From positions 402,281 to 466,280 of the forward strand of contig NZ_JADOTV010000002.1 of the NCBI RefSeq assembly GCF_015767245.1: DNA of 64,000 bases. Reading direction: 5' to 3'. Positions 34,246 through 42,565 of this stretch are shown here, in pieces; positions within the stretch are counted from its first letter, which is position 1; each line of letters opens with the position of its first letter. A program made the translations under genes and the position numbers. Source of the stretch: Aureivirga sp. CE67. GTDB taxonomy: Bacteria; Bacteroidota; Bacteroidia; Flavobacteriales; Flavobacteriaceae. The notes under the pieces are model-generated. The model was not told where the DNA came from and did not search any database. It saw nothing but the letters and a program-made list of their open reading frames with translations.

Positions 34246-34361
34246 TATTTTTAAAATTGTAAAAATCAAGAATTTTGGAAAAAATAGACGAAAAACTGTT
34301 TGAGTGATAGCGAGTTTTTTTCGTCTTTTTCAAATTTCGTAGATTTTTGATTTTAAAAATA
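34246..34361. repeat. Long imperfect hairpin, possible MITE or REP-like element
   Basis: Arms of about 50 bases pair with each other: TATTTTTAAAA at 34246 with TTTTAAAAATA ending at 34361, AAAAATCAA with TTGATTTT, and TAGACGAAAAACT with AGTTTTTTTCGTCT, around a loop GTTTGAGTGATAGCG. A second hairpin, TCTTGAT/ATCAAGA, follows at about 34365-34396. The rest of the gap from 34088 to 34436 holds only the purM terminator and AT-rich sequence. The loop resembles GTTTGAGnGnnnGCGAG repeats I associate with flavobacterial genomes; this is from memory. Confidence 0.65.
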
Positions 34362-34436
34362 AAGTCTTGATTTTTTTGGTTCGTTTTTTTATCAAGAAAA
34401 AAATGAATAAAATAACTATTTAAAAAGAAGAAGTAA

Positions 34437-35750
34437 ATGCAAAAAGTTACGATTCATTGGTTTCGAAGAGATTTAAGATTGGAAGATAATACAGCGTTGA
34501 TTCAAGCTTTAAAGAAAGAAGAAAATGTATTGCCAATTTTTATTTTTGATAAAGATATTTTAGAAAAATTAGAAACAAAAAAAGATGCTAGAGTTCAATT
34601 TATTCATGAAAAATTAGAATTAATAAAAGAAGAATTAAAAGTTCAATTTCAGTCGGATATTTTGATTTTTCATGATGAAGTTTTAAATGCTTTCAAAAAG
34701 TTGACAGAAGAATATACAGTACAAGCTGTGTATACAAATGAAGATTATGAAACTTATGGAATTGAAAGAGATAAAAGAGTAAAAGCCTTTTTAGAGTCCA
34801 AGAATATTGTTTTTAATGTTTATAAAGATCATGTGATTTTTGCAAAGAAAGAAATTTTAAAAGCAGATGGAGAGATTTATAAGGTTTATACGCCATATAT
34901 GCGAAAATGGAAAGAAAAACTTTCAGAGAAAAATTTAATGATTCAAGATGTTTTTGAAGTTGAAAATAATTTTTTGCAAAATGTAGATTTCTCTTTTCCG
35001 AGTTTGACGGAAATTGGTTTTGAAAAAACCGAAATAGAAGTGATTCCTTATCATTTGGACAAACCAAAATTGAATTCTTATGTTGAAAAAAGAGATTTTC
35101 CGAGTGTAGATGGAACTTCTTCAATTTCGCCACATTTAAGGTTTGGAACTGTGAGCATTCGTAAATTGGTACATTATGCGTTGAATACAACAGATTCAAA
35201 ACAAGTTTATCTAAATGAATTAATTTGGAGAGAATTTTTTATGCAATTGTTCTATAACAATCAACGAACAGCTAAGGAATCTTTTCGTCCAGAATATGAT
35301 AGGATTTTATGGAGAACTGATGAAGAAGACTTTAAAAAATGGTGTGAAGGAAAAACAGGTTATCCGATGGTAGATGCGGGAATGCGAGAATTAAATGCGA
35401 CAGGATATATGCACAATCGAGTTCGAATGGTTGTTGGGAGTTTTTTATGTAAACACTTGATGATTGATTGGCGCTGGGGGGAAAGATATTTTGCAGAGAA
35501 ATTGTTAGATTTTGAACTTTCGTCGAATGTTGGAAATTGGCAATGGGTTGCTGGTTGTGGTGCAGATGCTGCTCCGTATTTCAGAATTTTTAATCCTGAA
35601 ACACAATTGACAAAATTTGATAAAGATTTGAAATATGTGAAAAAATGGATTCCAGAATATGGAACTTCAAAATATCCAAAGCCGATGGTAGATCATAAAT
35701 TTGCTAGAGAAAGAGCCTTAGAAATGTATAAGGAAGGTTTAGGAAAATAA
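34437..35750 (+). CDS. Deoxyribodipyrimidine photolyase (cryptochrome/photolyase family)
   Basis: A 437-residue flavoprotein. The N-terminal Rossmann antenna domain begins VTIHWFRRDLRLEDNTAL. The C-terminal FAD-binding helical domain has the photolyase hallmarks LIWREFFMQLF, GKTGYPMVDAGMRELNATGYMHNRVRMVVGSFLCKHL and SNVGNWQWVAGCGADAAPYFRIFNP. It repairs UV cyclobutane dimers with blue light; the class I CPD type is most likely, though a cryptochrome role cannot be excluded. It stands alone between hairpin-rich upstream DNA and a bidirectional terminator. Confidence 0.94.
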   Translation: MQKVTIHWFRRDLRLEDNTALIQALKKEENVLPIFIFDKDILEKLETKKDARVQFIHEKLELIKEELKVQFQSDILIFHDEVLNAFKKLTEEYTVQAVYTNEDYETYGIERDKRVKAFLESKNIVFNVYKDHVIFAKKEILKADGEIYKVYTPYMRKWKEKLSEKNLMIQDVFEVENNFLQNVDFSFPSLTEIGFEKTEIEVIPYHLDKPKLNSYVEKRDFPSVDGTSSISPHLRFGTVSIRKLVHYALNTTDSKQVYLNELIWREFFMQLFYNNQRTAKESFRPEYDRILWRTDEEDFKKWCEGKTGYPMVDAGMRELNATGYMHNRVRMVVGSFLCKHLMIDWRWGERYFAEKLLDFELSSNVGNWQWVAGCGADAAPYFRIFNPETQLTKFDKDLKYVKKWIPEYGTSKYPKPMVDHKFARERALEMYKEGLGK

Positions 35751-35751
35751 A

Positions 35752-35783
35752 AAAGAGCAGCAAATTCGCTGCTCTTTAATTTT
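35752..35783. terminator. Bidirectional terminator, photolyase/apbE
   Basis: AAAGAGCAGC pairs perfectly with GCTGCTCTTT around AAATTC, placed between convergent genes. Confidence 0.92.
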
Positions 35784-35791
35784 AAATAAGA

Positions 35792-36796
35792 TTATTTTAT
35801 TTCATGAATTTTTAAAGTAGGAGAAGTGAAATTTGTTAAGTTTTCGTTCTCATCTACATAAATCAAAAAAGCTTTTATTTCTGGATTATTTTTTAAAAAT
35901 TCTTTAGTATTTTCTAGCCCCATCGCCATAAAAGCAGTTGCATAAGCATCTACATCCGCACAATCTATTTCAGAAATTACTGTTGCACTGATCAAATCAC
36001 TTTCATAAGCAAATCCTGTTTTTGGGTTCACAGTATGAACGAATTTTTCTCCGTTTTTGTTTTTCTTAAACTTTCTATAATTTCCAGAAGTTGCCATAGA
36101 TTCGTTGTTTAATTTTACAAATTTTGTGAAACTTCTAGTTCCATCCGTATTTGGATCTTCAATGGCTATAGACCAAAGTGCACCTTTGTCTAAGTTTTTT
36201 CCTCTTGCTCTTACTTCTCCTCCAAGTTCTACCAAATAATCATTGATTCCTTTTGTTTCCAAATACCTTCCGATTAAATCAATTGTATATCCTTTGGCAA
36301 TTGAATTAAAATCTAAATAAATTTCTTCTGATTCTTTGATTACCTTTCCGTTTTTTATTTGAATTTTTTCAAAACCAACATATTTTAATAAATCAGCAAC
36401 TTTTGTTGAGTCTAAATCATCGATTTTCATTTCAGGACCAAATCCCCAAGCATTAACTAAAATACCAATAGTTGGGTCGAAAAAACCATTAGTTTTCATG
36501 TGAATTTTTCTTGATTTTTCGATGTTTTCTAAAAATAATTCATCTACAACGATAGTAGAATCACCACGGTTTATCTTCGAAATATCAGAATCCTTATGAT
36601 AAGTTGAAAGAGATCTGTTTACTGCATTAATAATGCTATCCACTTTTTTCAAATAGTTAACATTATCTGTGTCAAAATACTTTATATTGAATGTTGTTCC
36701 TAAAGCATTTCCATTTAATGTGATTGCTTCTTGCTTTTTTTCTTGTGAACAAGCGAAAACAGTGAAAATTAGTATGTAAAATATATATTTTTTCAT
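35792..36796 (-). CDS. apbE: FAD:protein FMN transferase (ApbE family lipoprotein)
   Basis: A 334-residue lipoprotein (lipobox VFACS) that covalently attaches FMN to Thr in target flavoproteins. Family motifs seen are NALGTTFNIKYF, INRGDSTIVVDE, YLDFNSIAKGYTIDLIG, YLVELGGEVRARG and SGNYRKF...FVHTVNPKTGFAYES, with the metal-binding Asp/Thr region DVDAYATAFMAMG. Its probable substrates are NqrB and NqrC encoded 11 kb away, the only covalent-FMN candidates in this window. It appears to be a single-gene transcription unit. Confidence 0.93.
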   Translation of the reverse strand: MKKYIFYILIFTVFACSQEKKQEAITLNGNALGTTFNIKYFDTDNVNYLKKVDSIINAVNRSLSTYHKDSDISKINRGDSTIVVDELFLENIEKSRKIHMKTNGFFDPTIGILVNAWGFGPEMKIDDLDSTKVADLLKYVGFEKIQIKNGKVIKESEEIYLDFNSIAKGYTIDLIGRYLETKGINDYLVELGGEVRARGKNLDKGALWSIAIEDPNTDGTRSFTKFVKLNNESMATSGNYRKFKKNKNGEKFVHTVNPKTGFAYESDLISATVISEIDCADVDAYATAFMAMGLENTKEFLKNNPEIKAFLIYVDENENLTNFTSPTLKIHEIK

Positions 36797-36832
36797 CTTT
36801 TGATTTGTTTAAATTTTAGTTCTTTAACATTT

Positions 36833-36840
36833 TGCAAAGA
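36833..36840 (-). promoter_or_regulatory. Candidate -7 box of apbE
   Basis: Plus-strand CAAAGATA reads TATCTTTG on the minus strand, matching TAnnTTTG, 37 bases before the start. Confidence 0.5.
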
Positions 36841-36909
36841 TACATGATAATTAATCATAAATTAATCTTAAAAGTGGTTAGTTTCATTAATTTAGGTATT
36901 AATATTTTA

Positions 36910-36917
36910 TAAATTTG
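36910..36917 (+). promoter_or_regulatory. Candidate -7 box of the OmpA lipoprotein gene
   Basis: TAAATTTG matches TAnnTTTG, 22 bases before the ATG at 36940. Confidence 0.55.
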
Positions 36918-36939
36918 GACAATATTAAATTTTTGAAAT

Positions 36940-37785
36940 ATGAGAAAACTACTTATCCTAACTGCAGTTTCGTCATTAGCTCTTACTTCTTGCGTTTCAA
37001 GTAAAAAGTACTCGGCGTTACAAGAGGAAAACAACCAAAATAAGGAGCAATTAACGACTGCAAAGGCTAACCTTGAAAAATGTTTGATTGATAAAGACAA
37101 GGTGGGTAAAGAAAATCAAGAATTAGCAGAAAGAGTAGAATATCTTAAAGAGAATAATACTCAAATGCTAAGCAGTTTGACTGAACTTTCTGTGCTTTCT
37201 AAAAGAGAAGCAGAGAATGTGAAAAGATCTTTAGAGAAGATCGAGAATCAAGATGGTTACATCAGAAATTTACAAGATGCGATTGCTCGTAAAGATTCAT
37301 TGAATTTACAATTAGTTCTTAATTTAAAAGGAGCTCTTGGAGATGTTAATGATGAAGATATTCAAATTGAAGTTGAAGGAGGAGCAGTTTTTATTTCATT
37401 ATCTGATAAGTTATTATTCCGTACGGCAGGATATACTTTAAACAAAAAAGGTATCGAAGTATTAGGAAAAGTAGCAAAAGTAGTTAATGATAAGCCAGAT
37501 ATCGAAATTATGGTGGAAGGATTCGCGGATTCTAGATCATATGCTGGTAAACAAGGAGTATTAGTGGATAACTGGGATTTATCTGTAAAACGTGCAACTT
37601 CTGTAGTGCGTATTTTAGAAGATAAATACAAAGTAGATCCAGAAAGAATGATTGCTGCTGGTAGAGGTAAATACCACCCAGTTGCTTCTAATGATACTGC
37701 TGATGGAAGAGCTAAGAATAGAAGAACAAAAATCGTTATTCTACCTAAATTCGACCAATTCTTTGAATTATTAGAGAAAAAATAA
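36940..37785 (+). CDS. OmpA-family peptidoglycan-associated lipoprotein with coiled coil
   Basis: A 281-residue lipoprotein (lipobox LTSC, Cys17). Residues about 25-130 form a long coiled coil (YSALQEENNQNKEQLTTAKA...). The C-terminal OmpA domain (about 150-270) binds peptidoglycan, with IMVEGFADSRSYAG, NWDLSVKRATSVVRIL and AAGRGKYHPVASNDTADGRAKNRRTKIVI. It anchors the outer membrane to the cell wall. Proteins of this shape are widespread in Flavobacteriia, and it has its own promoter and terminator. Confidence 0.93.
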   Translation: MRKLLILTAVSSLALTSCVSSKKYSALQEENNQNKEQLTTAKANLEKCLIDKDKVGKENQELAERVEYLKENNTQMLSSLTELSVLSKREAENVKRSLEKIENQDGYIRNLQDAIARKDSLNLQLVLNLKGALGDVNDEDIQIEVEGGAVFISLSDKLLFRTAGYTLNKKGIEVLGKVAKVVNDKPDIEIMVEGFADSRSYAGKQGVLVDNWDLSVKRATSVVRILEDKYKVDPERMIAAGRGKYHPVASNDTADGRAKNRRTKIVILPKFDQFFELLEKK

Positions 37786-37796
37786 TTTTTTATAAA

Positions 37797-37858
37797 ACTA
37801 CCCTAAAGAGTACAATTTATCTTTTCTAAAAAAAACATCTTTTTAGGGTTGTTTTTTC
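37797..37858 (+). terminator. Terminator of the OmpA lipoprotein gene
   Basis: ACCCTAAA pairs with TTTAGGGT across a loop of about 34 bases, followed by a T run. The long loop makes it less certain. Confidence 0.6.
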
Positions 37859-38064
37859 TTATTTTAAAATTGCAAGTTACTACATGTGAATTTCATAAAT
37901 TCACTTTTTTTATTTTTAAAGTTTAGCTAAAATCTTTTTTTGAAAAATGAGAATTTTCGTTTGAAAGCGAATGAATTTTTCCTTTGATTTTTTTTGTTTT
38001 AAGAAATTGGAATTATCAATTTATAAGAAAAATAAAAAACCTTCGTTATGAAAATAAAATTCAA

Positions 38065-38502
38065 ATGAAAAAAGTATTTCAGATAGTCTTTATTATTTTT
38101 TGTTGGTTAGTATTTTGGTTCTTTACTTTTGGTTCAAATATCCTTTTAAATAGCATCCCTATTTTACTTTTACTGATTCATGTTTATATAATTTATAGAA
38201 CTAAAAAAAAGAAAAACTATTACCTCTTATTTTTAAATCCTGTCCTATTTCTTTTTTGTGTTTTTCCATTAATAGCTTTTAAGAATTATATCAATAAAAG
38301 TCCAACAATAATGGTGTGTAGCTATATTGAAAAAGAAACTTTACTTAATGATGAAAAAACTGTTTTTATAGAATATATCAATGATGATTGTGATTTTGAA
38401 GGTCTCTATTTATATACCTATGAAATAAATAATTGGACAACTAATCATTTAATTGCATTATTTGGAAACCCTATAAATGATCAAACAAATTCTATTCAAT
38501 AA
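38065..38502 (+). CDS. Small membrane protein, function unknown
   Basis: A 145-residue protein if started at MKKVFQIVFIIFC (38065), which gives a clean N-terminal helix; an upstream ATG at 37984 would add a basic 27-residue stretch that looks non-coding. Three hydrophobic helices lie in about 3-85, followed by a soluble tail (SPTIMVCSYIEKETLLNDEKTVFIEYINDDCDFEGLYLYTYE...). I recognise no family. It runs convergent to the alanine symporter gene with a 13-base gap and no visible terminator. Confidence 0.6.
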   Translation: MKKVFQIVFIIFCWLVFWFFTFGSNILLNSIPILLLLIHVYIIYRTKKKKNYYLLFLNPVLFLFCVFPLIAFKNYINKSPTIMVCSYIEKETLLNDEKTVFIEYINDDCDFEGLYLYTYEINNWTTNHLIALFGNPINDQTNSIQ

Positions 38503-38515
38503 TAAAAATCAATTT

Positions 38516-39883
38516 TCACCCAAATTTCCCTTCCTTCAATTTCTTAAAATAAATATCCGCAGCTTTTCGGACTTTTGGAGCTAGAAGCACTGTAGAAATT
38601 ACGGTTGGAATTGCCATCATTGCAAAGAAACTATCTACGATATTTACAATAACATCTAAGGTTACAATAGAAGCTACGATGATAATTGCTACATAGAAAT
38701 ATCTATAATAATGACCATATTTTGGTTTGGTAAGAAAACCTAAACAAGTATCGCCGTAATAAGAGAAAGTAAACATTGTTGAAAGAGAGAAAATAAGCAC
38801 AGCAATCAGGAGAAGAATTTCAGAAATTGCATTTGGAAAAACAGATTTGAAAGCACTTAAGGTTAGAGAAACTCCGTTTGCATCTGTAATGTCGGCAACA
38901 CCTGTAGAAAGTATCATAAAAGCAGTAAGTGAACAAACAACGATCGTATCAATAAAAGGTCCGAGCATAGCAACCAAACCTTCACGAATTGGTTCTTTGG
39001 TTTTTGCGTGTCCGTGCATCATTGGCGCAGTTCCGATTCCTGCTTCATTAGAAAAAGCAGCTCTTTTTACTCCAGTTTTGATGATATATCCCAGTCCACC
39101 ACCAATAGCAGCATTTGCTGTGAAAGCATTTGAAAAAATACTGTTGAAAATTGCTGGAATTTTGTCATAATTTACCCCAAGAATGATGAAAACAGAAATC
39201 ATATAGAAAATCACCATAAAAGGAACTAGTTTGGAAGTTACTTTTCCGATTCTTTTTAATCCTCCAAAAATTACAATTCCAACCAAAACAGCGATTAAAC
39301 AACCGATGATTAATTTTGTGATGAATTGATTTTCTGGTTTTGTTCCTAAAACTTCAATGAATGTTGCAGTAAGTTGATTTGCTTGAAAAGCTGGCGTTAC
39401 TCCAATTAATCCAACCAAAGAAAAGAAGATTGCAAGTGGTTTCCATTTTTTGCCCAAACCTTCTGTGATTACATACATTGGGCCAGCAAGTGTGTTTTCT
39501 TCATCTAAATCTTTCCTATACATTACGGAAAGTGTACAAGTGAAAAATTTGGTTGCCATTCCGACAATGGCGCTCATCCACATCCAGAATATTGCTCCAG
39601 GTCCTCCAGTTACAATTGCAATTGCTACTCCACTAATATTTCCAAGACCTACTGTTGCTGCAATTGCAGAAGAAAGTGCTTCGAAGTGGCTTAATTCTCC
39701 GTGATCTTCCTTTTTGTCGTATTTCCCTTGAATGACATGAATAGCGTGTTTTAGATATTTGAAAGGAATGAATTTGGAATAAAATAAAAGAAAAAGTCCA
39801 CCACCTACTAGTAAAACTAAAAGTGGCCAATCCCAAATCCACGAACTGAAAGCCTTTGCGAAATCTTGAAAAGAATCTAACAT
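38516..39883 (-). CDS. Sodium:alanine symporter (AGCS family)
   Basis: A 455-residue inner-membrane transporter importing alanine or glycine with sodium. The AGCS signatures are visible: FEALSSAIAATVGLGNISGVAIAIVTGGPGAIFWMW, the KRAAFSNEAGIGTAPMMHGHAKTKEP segment, and about 10-11 membrane helices. Sodium coupling fits the sodium gradient made by the Na+-NQR encoded in the same window. It is a single gene. Confidence 0.95.
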   Translation of the reverse strand: MLDSFQDFAKAFSSWIWDWPLLVLLVGGGLFLLFYSKFIPFKYLKHAIHVIQGKYDKKEDHGELSHFEALSSAIAATVGLGNISGVAIAIVTGGPGAIFWMWMSAIVGMATKFFTCTLSVMYRKDLDEENTLAGPMYVITEGLGKKWKPLAIFFSLVGLIGVTPAFQANQLTATFIEVLGTKPENQFITKLIIGCLIAVLVGIVIFGGLKRIGKVTSKLVPFMVIFYMISVFIILGVNYDKIPAIFNSIFSNAFTANAAIGGGLGYIIKTGVKRAAFSNEAGIGTAPMMHGHAKTKEPIREGLVAMLGPFIDTIVVCSLTAFMILSTGVADITDANGVSLTLSAFKSVFPNAISEILLLIAVLIFSLSTMFTFSYYGDTCLGFLTKPKYGHYYRYFYVAIIIVASIVTLDVIVNIVDSFFAMMAIPTVISTVLLAPKVRKAADIYFKKLKEGKFG

Positions 39884-39997
39884 AAAAACTGTTTTTTATT
39901 GTTTTTAAGAGTTACTTCTTTTAAAGTTAGGGAAAAATATGATAGCTGTGGGTTTGTTGTTTGAAAATTGAAAATGAAATTGTTGTAATTGTTTTTT

Positions 39998-40148
39998 GCG
40001 AAAGGGATTGTAGTGAAAAGCTTTTCTTTTTCAAAAATTAGTGGAACTTGGCAAACGGAGGCGACCTAAGAAGCCCACGGCTTGCCTAGTGAACTTTTTT
40101 TGAAAAAGAAAACTTGAAACGGAAAGCCCGACCTGTAAGGTTTCGCCC
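39998..40148 (+). ncRNA. Structured element, possible Flavo-1-like RNA motif with a long inserted arm
   Basis: GCGAAA at 39998 pairs with TTTCGC at 40142, GGG with the CCC of AAGCCCGACC, and ACC with GGT around TGTAA. Between them the segment TTTTCTTTTTCAAAAA pairs perfectly over 16 bases with its complement at 40096-40112, and inside that sits a GC-richer hairpin (GGCAA.../...TTGCC). The GCGAAAGGGAT ... GGAAAGCCCGACC ... CGCCC framework resembles what I remember of the Flavo-1 RNA motif of Flavobacteriia; I cannot check it here. The element occupies most of a 500-base gap without genes. Confidence 0.55.
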
Positions 40149-40177
40149 AAATAATTTTTGTTTTTATAGTGTGGTCA

Positions 40178-40234
40178 CGAGTTTCAAACTCGCACCAGCG
40201 ATGACACTGGACACACTTTACATAAGTGCGTCAG
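40178..40234. repeat. Two dispersed palindromes in a 500-base intergenic gap
   Basis: CGAGTTTCAAACTCG (40178-40192) is a perfect palindrome with one central base. A 25-base palindrome at 40210-40234 begins GACACACTTTACATAAGTGC and recurs inverted at 43407-43431 with one difference. Both loci also hold a copy of a second repeat. These are probably REP-like elements. Confidence 0.8.
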
Positions 40235-40306
40235 GTTTTTTATTATAGATTTTGAAGAATATGATGAGATATAAACTCTTGCTAGCAACCGTATTTAGAT
40301 TAATAA

Positions 40307-40328
40307 CACACCTCTCAAGTGGGGAACT
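40307..40328 (+). repeat. Degenerate CCTCTCAAG..GGGGAACT repeat
   Basis: CACACCTCTCAAGTGGGGAA followed by CT matches, in shortened form, the palindromic repeat at 43478-43511. It lies between the Flavo-1-like element and the DoxX gene terminator. Confidence 0.7.
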
Positions 40329-40335
40329 AGTAAAT

Positions 40336-40366
40336 AAAAAAAAGGCTACAAATCTGTAGCCTTTTC
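40336..40366 (-). terminator. Terminator of the DUF1599-DoxX operon
   Basis: AAAAGGCTACA pairs with TGTAGCCTTTT around AATC; on the minus strand it is followed by a T run. Confidence 0.93.
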
Positions 40367-40385
40367 TAATATTTTGAGTTGTTGT

Positions 40386-41354
40386 TTATTTTTTGAAAAC
40401 ATCGCCAGCATCTCGCCAAGCCCATTTTCCAACAATAGTTCCTTTGTGTAATTCTACGATTCCTGGGTTCGAACGAATCATTGTTTTTAGCATTGTTTCG
40501 TCTGCGAATAGGAAATTAAAAGGTAGTTCGTAATCTTCTTTGATCATGTTTGTGTCTTCTGTTGTACTTGCAGAAAGTCCGTAAACATGATATCCTTTTT
40601 TGATTGCTTCGTCTGCGATAGGTTTGATAGCGTCGAAACCTTCGAAATCACTTTTGTAGATGTCATAAGAAACAATTAGAAGTACTTTGTCTTGAGCTAA
40701 AATTGTTTCCGTTAAATCCTCATCTTCTGTTTCTAGTGAGAAATCGTGAATTGGGGGCTCTTCATCCGAACCTGGTTTATATTCCATGTCTTCAGGAATA
40801 TTTGTTCCGATAGAATATGCTCTAAAATCTACGATTGGTAAATGATTTAATACGTGAGATGTTACGAAAAGAGAACCAACAAGCGCTAGAAGCGTAACGA
40901 TTCCTGCAAAACCTTTACTGAAAACTGGTTTGATATGTTTGACACCAATAACCAAAATAAGGTTGAAGACTATTAAAATTACATTTTTATAGAAAGTTTC
41001 TCCCGTAGTAAGTTTGATCGCATCTCCAAAACATCCACAATCGGTAACCTTGTCGTAAGTATAGGAATACCAAGTTAGGAAAAGGAAAACGACCATCATC
41101 AGGAATAAACTCCAAACAGTAAATTTTCGAAGAAAACCGACTAGTAACATAATACCAAGAACGAACTCTGCTACAACCATAAAAATGGCAAAAGGTAGTG
41201 CGTAAGGAATTAAGAATTCTAAATTTAAAACGTCTTCGCTAAAATATTCTTGGAATTTATATGCAGAACCAAGTGGGTCTACCAATTTTACAAATCCAGA
41301 ATAGATAAAAATAACTCCTACTAAGAGTCTTGATAAATGTACTAGTATTTTCAT
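40386..41354 (-). CDS. DoxX/MauE-like membrane protein with C-terminal thioredoxin-like domain
   Basis: A 322-residue inner-membrane protein of the kind annotated as BT_3928 family. Four helices of the DoxX/MauE core span about 1-155, beginning LSRLLVGVIFIYSGFVKLVDP and containing the conserved DCGCFGDAIKLT. After a fifth helix the soluble region about 215-322 looks thioredoxin-like (KVLLIVSYDIYKSDFEGFDAIKPIADEA) but lacks a CxxC. MauE-type proteins move redox equivalents across the membrane, and the Cys pair in DCGCFG could take part. It lies 10 bases after the DUF1599 gene in one operon. Confidence 0.87.
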   Translation of the reverse strand: MKILVHLSRLLVGVIFIYSGFVKLVDPLGSAYKFQEYFSEDVLNLEFLIPYALPFAIFMVVAEFVLGIMLLVGFLRKFTVWSLFLMMVVFLFLTWYSYTYDKVTDCGCFGDAIKLTTGETFYKNVILIVFNLILVIGVKHIKPVFSKGFAGIVTLLALVGSLFVTSHVLNHLPIVDFRAYSIGTNIPEDMEYKPGSDEEPPIHDFSLETEDEDLTETILAQDKVLLIVSYDIYKSDFEGFDAIKPIADEAIKKGYHVYGLSASTTEDTNMIKEDYELPFNFLFADETMLKTMIRSNPGIVELHKGTIVGKWAWRDAGDVFKK

Positions 41355-41364
41355 GTTTTATAGA

Positions 41365-41907
41365 TTATTTATTTTCTTCGTGTAATATTAAAGCAAAAAC
41401 AGAATAGTTTATCATGTCTTGATAATTGGCATCAATTCCTTCAGAAACGATTGTTTTTCCTTTGTTGTCTTCTATTTGTTTTACTCTTAAAAGCTTTTGT
41501 AGAATCAAATCCGTAAGTGAACTAATACGCATATCACGCCAAGCTTCTCCGTAGTCGTGATTTTTGTTTTCCATTAATTCTTTTGTGATTTTGATGTGCT
41601 TGTCATACAATTCTGTTGCTTCTTCTGTATTTAAGTCAGGAGCATTTGCAAATCCTTTTTCATACTGAATTAAAGCCATCACAGAATAATTAATAATTCC
41701 GATAAACTCGCTTACTTCCCCTTCATCTACTTTTCGAACATCACTTTCTTGTAATTGTCGAATTCTTTGCGCCTTGATAAAAATTTGATCCGTCAGAGAA
41801 GGAAGTCTCAAAATTCTCCAAGCACTTCCATAATCAGACATTTTATTAATAAATAATGATCTACATTTTTCGATTACTTTATCGTATTGTTCTGATGTAT
41901 TTTGCAT
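41365..41907 (-). CDS. DUF1599 family protein (two repeated domains)
   Basis: A 180-residue cytoplasmic protein made of two similar halves: KCRSLFINKMSDYGSAWRILRLPSLTDQIFIKAQRIRQL and ITKELMENKNHDYGEAWRDMRISSLTDLILQKLLRVKQI, each followed by a helix with INYSV.ALI. The family belongs to the nucleotide-pyrophosphohydrolase-like or modified-nucleotide-handling group, but its reaction is not established. It is the first gene of a two-gene operon with the DoxX protein. Confidence 0.88.
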   Translation of the reverse strand: MQNTSEQYDKVIEKCRSLFINKMSDYGSAWRILRLPSLTDQIFIKAQRIRQLQESDVRKVDEGEVSEFIGIINYSVMALIQYEKGFANAPDLNTEEATELYDKHIKITKELMENKNHDYGEAWRDMRISSLTDLILQKLLRVKQIEDNKGKTIVSEGIDANYQDMINYSVFALILHEENK

Positions 41908-41937
41908 ATAGCTTTAATTATTTCCGTAAATTTCGGA

Positions 41938-41945
41938 CAAATTTA
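41938..41945 (-). promoter_or_regulatory. Candidate -7 box of the DUF1599-DoxX operon
   Basis: Plus-strand CAAATTTA reads TAAATTTG on the minus strand, matching TAnnTTTG, 31 bases before the start. Confidence 0.5.
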
Positions 41946-41974
41946 AGGATTATAAAAATATAAGTTTTTCATAA

Positions 41975-42565
41975 ATGAAGAAGATAGCAGTATTTTGTGG
42001 AGCTAGCCAAGGTTTTAACAGTGTTTATACGGATGTTGCAAAGGAAGTAGGAAATTATTTTGCAAAAAATGATATTGGTTTAGTATATGGTGGAGGAAAA
42101 ATCGGTTTGATGGGGACTGTTGCAGATGCAGTTCATGAAAATAATGGGCATACGATTGGAGTAATTCCAGAAATGTTGCGTCATGAAGAGATTATTCATG
42201 ATAAAGTTTCGGAAATTATTGTCACTAAAACGATGAGTCAACGTAAAATCGAAATGAGTAAATTGGTAGATGGATATATTGCACTTGCTGGAGGTTTTGG
42301 AACTTTAGATGAAATTTTTGAAGCTTTGACTCTAGGACAATTAGGAATTGAAGAAAAACCTGTTGGATTTTTAAATACAAACGGATTTTATGATTCAATG
42401 TTAGAACAATTAGATTTAATGGTGAAAGAAGGATTTCTTCGTCAGCAAAACAGAGATATGGTTTTAGTAAGCGATTCTTTGGAGGATTTAATTGAAAAAA
42501 TGTATGCTTATAAAGCTGAAAAAGTTAGTAAAGTAATTGATACTGCTGTAAGAAAAGAAAAATGA
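41975..42565 (+). CDS. LOG family protein (nucleoside 5'-monophosphate phosphoribohydrolase type)
   Basis: A 196-residue Rossmann-like enzyme of the TIGR00730/LOG family, which removes the base from cytokinin-type or other nucleotides. It starts KKIAVFCGAS, has VYGGGKIGLMGTVADAV, and the active-site motif reads ALAGGFGTLDEIFE. The usual PGGxGTxxE has Ala in place of Pro, and the Arg in MSQRKIEM is present. Its stop overlaps the folP start by 4 bases, so it is translationally coupled to folate synthesis. Confidence 0.93.
   Translation: MKKIAVFCGASQGFNSVYTDVAKEVGNYFAKNDIGLVYGGGKIGLMGTVADAVHENNGHTIGVIPEMLRHEEIIHDKVSEIIVTKTMSQRKIEMSKLVDGYIALAGGFGTLDEIFEALTLGQLGIEEKPVGFLNTNGFYDSMLEQLDLMVKEGFLRQQNRDMVLVSDSLEDLIEKMYAYKAEKVSKVIDTAVRKEK

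Noticed and set aside
40171..40195. tRNA fragment or attachment site
   Set aside because: GTTTCAAAC resembles a T arm, but no acceptor or anticodon stem can be drawn; it is a simple palindrome.
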